Source of the DNA: JAPLDA01 sp043742705
Lineage (GTDB): Bacteria; Bacteroidota; Bacteroidia; AKYH767-A; 2013-40CM-41-45
Assembly: GCA_043742705.1 (NCBI GenBank)
Contig: JAYTXY010000122.1
Span: 1-9,465, forward strand
Length of the DNA: 9,465 nt
Direction: 5' to 3'
The notes under the pieces were generated by a model, which was given only the letters and a program-made list of their open reading frames with translations, had not been told where the DNA came from and ran no database searches. How positions within the stretch are numbered: position 1 is the first letter of the stretch; each line of letters begins with the position of its first letter. Made by a program: the position numbers and the translations under genes. Below are positions 6,401 to 9,465 of the stretch, piece after piece.

Positions 6401-9325
6401 GGTGTAACAAGTATTACTGACAACGGAACAGGATACATTCTTTTATCAAGCACAACACGCGACATCTTCAACAGCGATGTAACGTTTACAAATACCGGAA
6501 CAAGTCTTATTTACGCAGGATACAATGATGCGACCGGAACACAGTTCAACGGAAACATTGTGGTAAACAGCACAGCAGGAACAGGAATTCAGTTTGGTGC
6601 AAACACAGGAACTGTTTCTTTGGCAACGGCTAAAACGATTTCGATTGGAAGTCAGGGATTTTCTTCCGGGACTCTTGCGATGAGAAACTTCACACAAAGT
6701 GGCAACGGATCGCAGGCTCTTGCATTGACAGGTACATCCACGGTAACACTCGGGCCAAATTCCACTTTCAACGGAAGTGTAAATTTTACCGCTCCGCAAC
6801 TTCTTTTACACGGAACAACTTTTAATGATGTTGCCACACTTGAAAAAACAGGTGCTTCAAACAACAATGGTAACGGAGGAAATACTTTCAACGGGGTCAC
6901 GCTTCTTAAGAATAGCGGATCTGGAACCTTGCTTACTGCCTTAACTACAGGTGATACATACAATGCAGATGTTACTTTTACAAACACAGGAACAAGTTAC
7001 ATTCGTGTTGCTTACGTAGGAACATCTGCTTTCAACGGTAACGTTCTTCTCAACAGCACAAGCGGAACCGGTGTTGCATTTTGTGAGAGCACAGGAATTG
7101 CAACACTCTCATCCACAAAGACAGTGAGTATCGGAAGTTCAGGGTTTTCATCCGGAACATTGATCATGAGAGATTTTGTCCAGGTTGGCTCTAATCCAAT
7201 TTCATTTAATCTTTCCGGAACAGCAACAATTCAATTCGGTCCGGCTGCTACAATCAATGGTGATGTTACTGTAACAGGCGCTGCAGTATTGCTGAACGGT
7301 TGCACCTTCAACGGAAATGCAACATTCACAAAAACCGGAAGCACTAGTGACCAGGGAACAGGCAACAACACTTTCAACGGGACTACAAGTTTCACAAACA
7401 ACGGAACAGGATATCTGATGCTTGCGCAAACAACGCGCGATATCTTTAACGGTGACGTAACATTCACAAATACCAACTCCAGCATTATCTATCCTGGATA
7501 CAACGATGCCTCCAACAGCACGCAGTTCAACGGAAACATTTTCGTTACCAACACAGGAACAGGTTCTATCCGTTTCGGTCAGAACACAGGATCAGTAACA
7601 CTTGCAAGTGGGAAAACGATTTCAATCGGAGCATCCGGTTTTGCCAGTGGAGATTTATACCTGAGAAAATTTACACAAACAGGAAACACAGCACAAACAA
7701 TTAACTTAACATCCGGAACTGCAGCACTGTATTTACAAACGGGAAGCGTGTTTAATGGCAATGTAAATTTTACACTCCCGCAAATTTATCTGAATGGAAG
7801 TACATTCAACGGAACTACAACCATTGAAAAGAGCGGAGCAACGAACAACACAGGAACAGGCCCCAATGTTTTTAATGGTGTCACAACAATTAAGAACAGC
7901 GGAACCGGAATTTTATATCTTGCAAATACAACTGCGGATGACTTCAACAACAATGTAACATTCATTCAAACCGGAACAGGAGTTTTGTATCCTGCATATA
8001 GTACCAACTCAACATTTGCCGGAGACATTTCCACAACAGGAACAGCAGCGGCAATTACTTTCGGTTCTTCCACAGGAACAGTTACACTCGATGGAAGTTC
8101 ACCACAGAACATTAGCGGAAGTACAAGCTTCCCTCCTGTTATTCGAAGATTAGCGATGAACAACGGAACAAACGGATTAACGCTGAATGTGCCTGTTACA
8201 GTCAACTCAACATTGACTTTGACAAACGGAAACATCACAACTTCGTCAGTGAATCTTCTTACGTTAGCAACAAGTGTAACTGTGAGTGGAGTGTCGGATG
8301 CAAGTTTTATTAATGGTCCGGTGAGAAAAGTCGGCAACCAGGCATTTACATTTCCCGTCGGGAAAAATAATTCCTATCGCCCCATTTCTATCTCTGCTCC
8401 TGCTGCTGCAGCCGATCATTTCACGGCAGAATATTTTAATGCAGATCCGATTACTAATTACAACACAGCAAGTCACGATCCTACTCTTGACCACATGAGT
8501 CGTTGTGAATACTGGGCATTGAATAGAACCAACGGTGCATCCAACGTAAACGTCACTATGAGTTGGAATACTCCGGCAAGTTGCGGAGTAAATATTCTTG
8601 CCGACATGAGAGTCGGACGTTGGGATGCTGTACTCCTGAAGTGGAAAGACCTCGGTAACGGTGGAACAACAGGAAATGCAACAACAGGAACGGTCGTCAC
8701 AACTTCTCCGTCAACATCTTTTGGCACGTTCGCACACGGATCTTCTTCTTCAGGAAATTCACTTCCTATTACACTCTCTGCTTTTGATGTTCAGCTGGTG
8801 GAAGAAATAGCAAACGTGACCTGGACCACTGCAAGTGAAATCAACAACGATTACTTTACGATTCAACGAAGTGGTGACGGACTCGTGTATGATGACATTG
8901 GAAAAGTACGCGGAGCCGGAACAACAACAACAGAACACAGTTATTCGCTGGATGATCCTGCGCCATTAAAAGGAACTTCGTTTTACCGTCTTAAGCAAAC
9001 CGATTATGACGGACATTTCAAAATCTTTGATCCTGTATCACTTGATTACAAAGGAAGCAACATGGAGTACCGTGTGATTTCGGTTGGACCGAATCCTTTT
9101 TCGAGCAGTATTAAGGTTGATTATTATTGTCCTGCAGATGCCAGCCTTACTTTTATTTTAACACGATTAGATGGAAGCGTTGCATTCACCGATCGCGTGA
9201 GCGCTTCGCCCGGAGTTGGAGTTTATTCTGCTGAACAACTCTCAGATTTTTCCGCCGGTGTTTACATTCTGAAAGTGTTGAGAGAGGAAGATGTTCTTGA
9301 CACGAGGAAGTTGGTGAAGCATTGA
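3485..9325 (+). CDS. Giant secreted beta-solenoid repeat protein with T9SS sorting domain
   Basis: This is a 1946-residue cell-surface or released protein. Residues 1-25 are strongly basic (KKKK, then several Arg), 26-46 form one hydrophobic segment, and T-Y-A (54-56) or A-I-A (56-58) could be the signal cleavage site. Residues 60-95 hold the W-V-G...D-W...NW...P...DNVTI block that opens many Bacteroidota secreted repeat proteins. Residues about 172-1538 are Thr/Asn/Gly/Ser-rich tandem repeats built on FNG(N/D)(V/I)T rungs, probably a right-handed beta-solenoid. Residues about 1554-1655 contain the usual F-I-N-G-P-V-R-K-V-G and F-P-V-G motifs. About 1760-1860 form a fibronectin-III-like domain (WTTASEINNDYFTIQRS, then FYRLKQTDYDG). 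From about 1862 to the end is a T9SS type A sorting domain (VGPNPF...GVYILKV...KLVKH), so export to and anchoring at the cell surface by the Por/T9SS machinery is expected. No enzymatic motif is visible; adhesion or an extracellular matrix or sheath role is inference. I chose ATG 3485 because GTG 3473 adds only MFLF. The gene is intact, without frameshift. Confidence 0.85.
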   Translation: MKKKKSRLHLHYGTSQKTRTRQRLKLVAASSLFLSVVIFGIAFIYSNLGSSKKTYAIAINYSWVGSISTDWNNNLNWLPLGIPGSGDNVTIGVALSNNPVLSTTTSVNNLTINNNGILNLNGFPLTAAGTTTTNSGGTIDIKGSTLTLNGNAAFNGGTLSNTGTGGSVTALGTTTTFGNATGGPTVNTDISATSATITFRNTTFNSTTTLEKNAGGNDASIGNNTFNGTTIIKNSSTSGYFLLANTTKDIFNGDVTFTNTQTNIIYPAYSDVTGTQFNGNITLNNTSTGSIRFCQNTGKATLATGKTIAIGSGGYAAGLLYIKNFTQAGSAAQSMSVTSGTAALYLQSGSTFNGNVSFIFPQLYLNGTTFAGTAYFEKNGATTNNSTGGNIFNGVTSFVNSSSAQFLLGNGTADLFNSDVTFNNTGNSTLYLAYNGVGNQFNGNVTLNNTGGAASAMYLNNTGSTTYNGNIVMNCTSGTGIYFGSSTGTAVLAIDKTLSIGSAGFSSGILQLRNFTQTGTAAQSFPLTGTTTIKFGPASNFGGDVTSTSAALFLNGCTFGGNATFLKTGTTNDQSTGNNTFNDTTSFTNTGSGYIMLSQTTRDIFNSDVSFTNTGTGLIHAAYNDATGTQFNGNITVNSTAGTGIQFGAGTGTSTLAAGKTISIGSVGFSSGTLLLRNFTQPGATAHSFPLTGTAGITFGPGSSFGGDVTSTSSALSLNGCTFSGTTNFTKTGSTTENSIGGNTFSGVSTFTNSGNGVLLMGNTNPDIFNADATFNNTGTNHIYLANASAGNQFNGNVTLNNIGSGTNNYILVGDGTAASTTVFNGNVTANNTGTATNGLIRFNMRGTSAFNGNIIVNSTAGTSNSYGVYFSYPGYAGSATLAATKTVTIGSSGFSKGTLYFGNFTQLGTFDHSFPLTGTSVMTFGSGSTFNGNVTSTSAGLFFNGTIFNGTVTATKNGTTNDQSTGNNTFNGVTSITDNGTGYILLSSTTRDIFNSDVTFTNTGTSLIYAGYNDATGTQFNGNIVVNSTAGTGIQFGANTGTVSLATAKTISIGSQGFSSGTLAMRNFTQSGNGSQALALTGTSTVTLGPNSTFNGSVNFTAPQLLLHGTTFNDVATLEKTGASNNNGNGGNTFNGVTLLKNSGSGTLLTALTTGDTYNADVTFTNTGTSYIRVAYVGTSAFNGNVLLNSTSGTGVAFCESTGIATLSSTKTVSIGSSGFSSGTLIMRDFVQVGSNPISFNLSGTATIQFGPAATINGDVTVTGAAVLLNGCTFNGNATFTKTGSTSDQGTGNNTFNGTTSFTNNGTGYLMLAQTTRDIFNGDVTFTNTNSSIIYPGYNDASNSTQFNGNIFVTNTGTGSIRFGQNTGSVTLASGKTISIGASGFASGDLYLRKFTQTGNTAQTINLTSGTAALYLQTGSVFNGNVNFTLPQIYLNGSTFNGTTTIEKSGATNNTGTGPNVFNGVTTIKNSGTGILYLANTTADDFNNNVTFIQTGTGVLYPAYSTNSTFAGDISTTGTAAAITFGSSTGTVTLDGSSPQNISGSTSFPPVIRRLAMNNGTNGLTLNVPVTVNSTLTLTNGNITTSSVNLLTLATSVTVSGVSDASFINGPVRKVGNQAFTFPVGKNNSYRPISISAPAAAADHFTAEYFNADPITNYNTASHDPTLDHMSRCEYWALNRTNGASNVNVTMSWNTPASCGVNILADMRVGRWDAVLLKWKDLGNGGTTGNATTGTVVTTSPSTSFGTFAHGSSSSGNSLPITLSAFDVQLVEEIANVTWTTASEINNDYFTIQRSGDGLVYDDIGKVRGAGTTTTEHSYSLDDPAPLKGTSFYRLKQTDYDGHFKIFDPVSLDYKGSNMEYRVISVGPNPFSSSIKVDYYCPADASLTFILTRLDGSVAFTDRVSASPGVGVYSAEQLSDFSAGVYILKVLREEDVLDTRKLVKH
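3998..8100 (+). repeat. Hierarchical tandem repeat array inside the giant protein
   Basis: Eight successive units begin at the (N/G/P)-N-(T/I/V)-F-(N/S) motif: 4151, 4649, 5216, 5708, 6386, 6878, 7364 and 7862. The unit lengths are 166, 189, 164, 226, 164, 162 and 166 residues, and the last unit is partial. A C-terminal half-unit (3998-4150) precedes the first full unit, and the array ends after an N-terminal half near 8100, so phased from that half there are eight whole copies. Odd units share a (K/R)DIFN...TQFNGNI front, and even units share a GN-type start with a different front. Units 2 and 4 are longer because they carry one and two extra FNGN rungs. Copies are clearly related in protein but diverged in DNA. 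Confidence 0.85.
9065..9322 (+). other. T9SS C-terminal sorting domain of the giant protein
   Basis: The last about 85 residues form the type A C-terminal signal of the Bacteroidota type IX secretion system. They contain the N-terminal V-G-P-N-P-F motif (codons from about 9083), a mid-domain R-L-D-G-S turn, the G-V-Y-I-L-K-V strand, and the closing K-L-V-K-H. In known cases this domain is recognised by the translocon and removed by the PorU sortase as the protein is attached to the surface. Confidence 0.8.
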
Positions 9326-9331
9326 TCTTTT

Positions 9332-9379
9332 GAGAAAGTGAGAAAGTGCGCGGGTGAGAAAGTGAGAGAGTGTAAAGTG
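9332..9379 (+). repeat. GAGAAAGT simple tandem repeat
   Basis: Degenerate 8-base GAGAAAGT/GAGAGAGT units follow one another just after the stop codon of the giant gene. The copies start at 9332, 9340, 9356 and 9364, with a GCGCGG interruption after the second and a decayed GTAAAGTG at the end. Similar GAGAAAGTG strings occur in intergenic DNA of other Bacteroidota. No function is apparent. Confidence 0.65.
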
Positions 9380-9386
9380 CCTGAAA

Positions 9387-9414
9387 CGCCGCACCAGTAG
9401 GCGATCTATCTTTT
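9387..9414 (+). terminator. Weak candidate terminator of the giant gene
   Basis: CGCC (9387-9390) and GGCG (9400-9403) can pair around a 9-base loop and are followed by ATCTATCTTTT. It lies about 60 bases after the stop codon. The stem is only 4 bp, so the call is weak, but no better hairpin with a T-tract follows the gene inside the window. Confidence 0.25.
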
Positions 9415-9420
9415 AACAAC

Positions 9421-9465
9421 TGTCATTTCGAACCCGGCTTCAACGGATGAGAAATCTGCTTTTTT
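9421..9465 (+). repeat. Bacteroidota GTCATTTCGA...GAGAAATCT intergenic repeat, cut by the window end
   Basis: TGTCATTTCGA at 9421-9431 and GAGAAATCT at 9449-9458, followed by a T run, match a repetitive intergenic element I recognise from many Bacteroidota genomes (GTCATTTCGAxC...GAGAAATCT). The middle part (ACCCGGCTTCAACGG) is variable in such copies. The element continues beyond the window, so its full length and partner arm cannot be seen. Confidence 0.65.

Noticed and set aside
3998..8100. Ice-binding protein based on Thr-rich strands
   Set aside because: Thr-rich beta-solenoid-like repeats are shared by many surface adhesins; no regular TxT face at constant spacing could be established by eye.
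3664..8727. Many open frames on the minus strand opposite the giant gene, such as 3664-4194, 5419-5817 and 7966-8337
   Set aside because: They arise from the Thr/Asn/Gly-rich repeat codons read in antisense, recur at equivalent repeat positions and show no family motif.
9332..9379. CRISPR array
   Set aside because: The repeats are 8 bases long and nearly contiguous, with no unique spacers.

Overview
The window most likely comes from a chromosome of a Bacteroidota bacterium, of a sphingobacterial or chitinophagal type. Three things point there. A giant secreted protein ends in a type IX secretion (T9SS) C-terminal sorting domain. Shine-Dalgarno sequences are mostly absent, while several upstream regions hold TAnnTTTG-like -7 motifs. 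The intergenic DNA also carries repeats familiar from Bacteroidota genomes, namely CTTTGCG/CTTGGCG palindromes and the GTCATTTCGA...GAGAAATCT element. No replication, rRNA, tRNA, phage, transposase or CRISPR genes are visible.

Layout from left to right. (1) 80-616: a compact type II toxin-antitoxin operon on the minus strand. The antitoxin (563-366) is followed with a 1-base overlap by a RelE/ParE-like toxin (366-100). The operon is bracketed by an imperfect 16-bp inverted repeat, as if it were a small self-contained cassette. (2) 712-1212: a stand-alone VOC/PhnB-like protein, read divergently from the toxin-antitoxin operon. (3) 1232-1294: a palindromic intergenic repeat. (4) 1433-1780: a small secreted protein that looks like an OB-fold domain. 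(5) 1792-3270, minus strand: a polytopic membrane protein of about 12-13 helices, with loop motifs resembling an uncharacterised GT-C glycosyltransferase-like family. (6) 3485-9325: a 1946-residue secreted repeat protein that fills nearly two thirds of the window. (7) 9326-9465: simple repeats, a weak hairpin and the start of a Bacteroidota intergenic repeat that runs off the window.

The giant protein is the main item of interest. It has an unusually long basic signal region, a W-x-G...W...NW N-terminal domain, about 1370 residues of Thr/Asn/Gly/Ser-rich beta-solenoid-like tandem repeats, a conserved pre-C-terminal region and a T9SS tail. The repeats are hierarchical: rungs of about 24-26 residues build units of about 162-226 residues, and two alternating unit types form an ABABABAB series with single-rung insertions in some B units. 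Neighbouring copies have drifted at synonymous sites while their protein sequence stayed similar, which suggests selection on the repeat protein. No two genes apart from toxin and antitoxin clearly form an operon. A link between the divergently transcribed GT-C-like gene and the giant protein is only a hypothesis.
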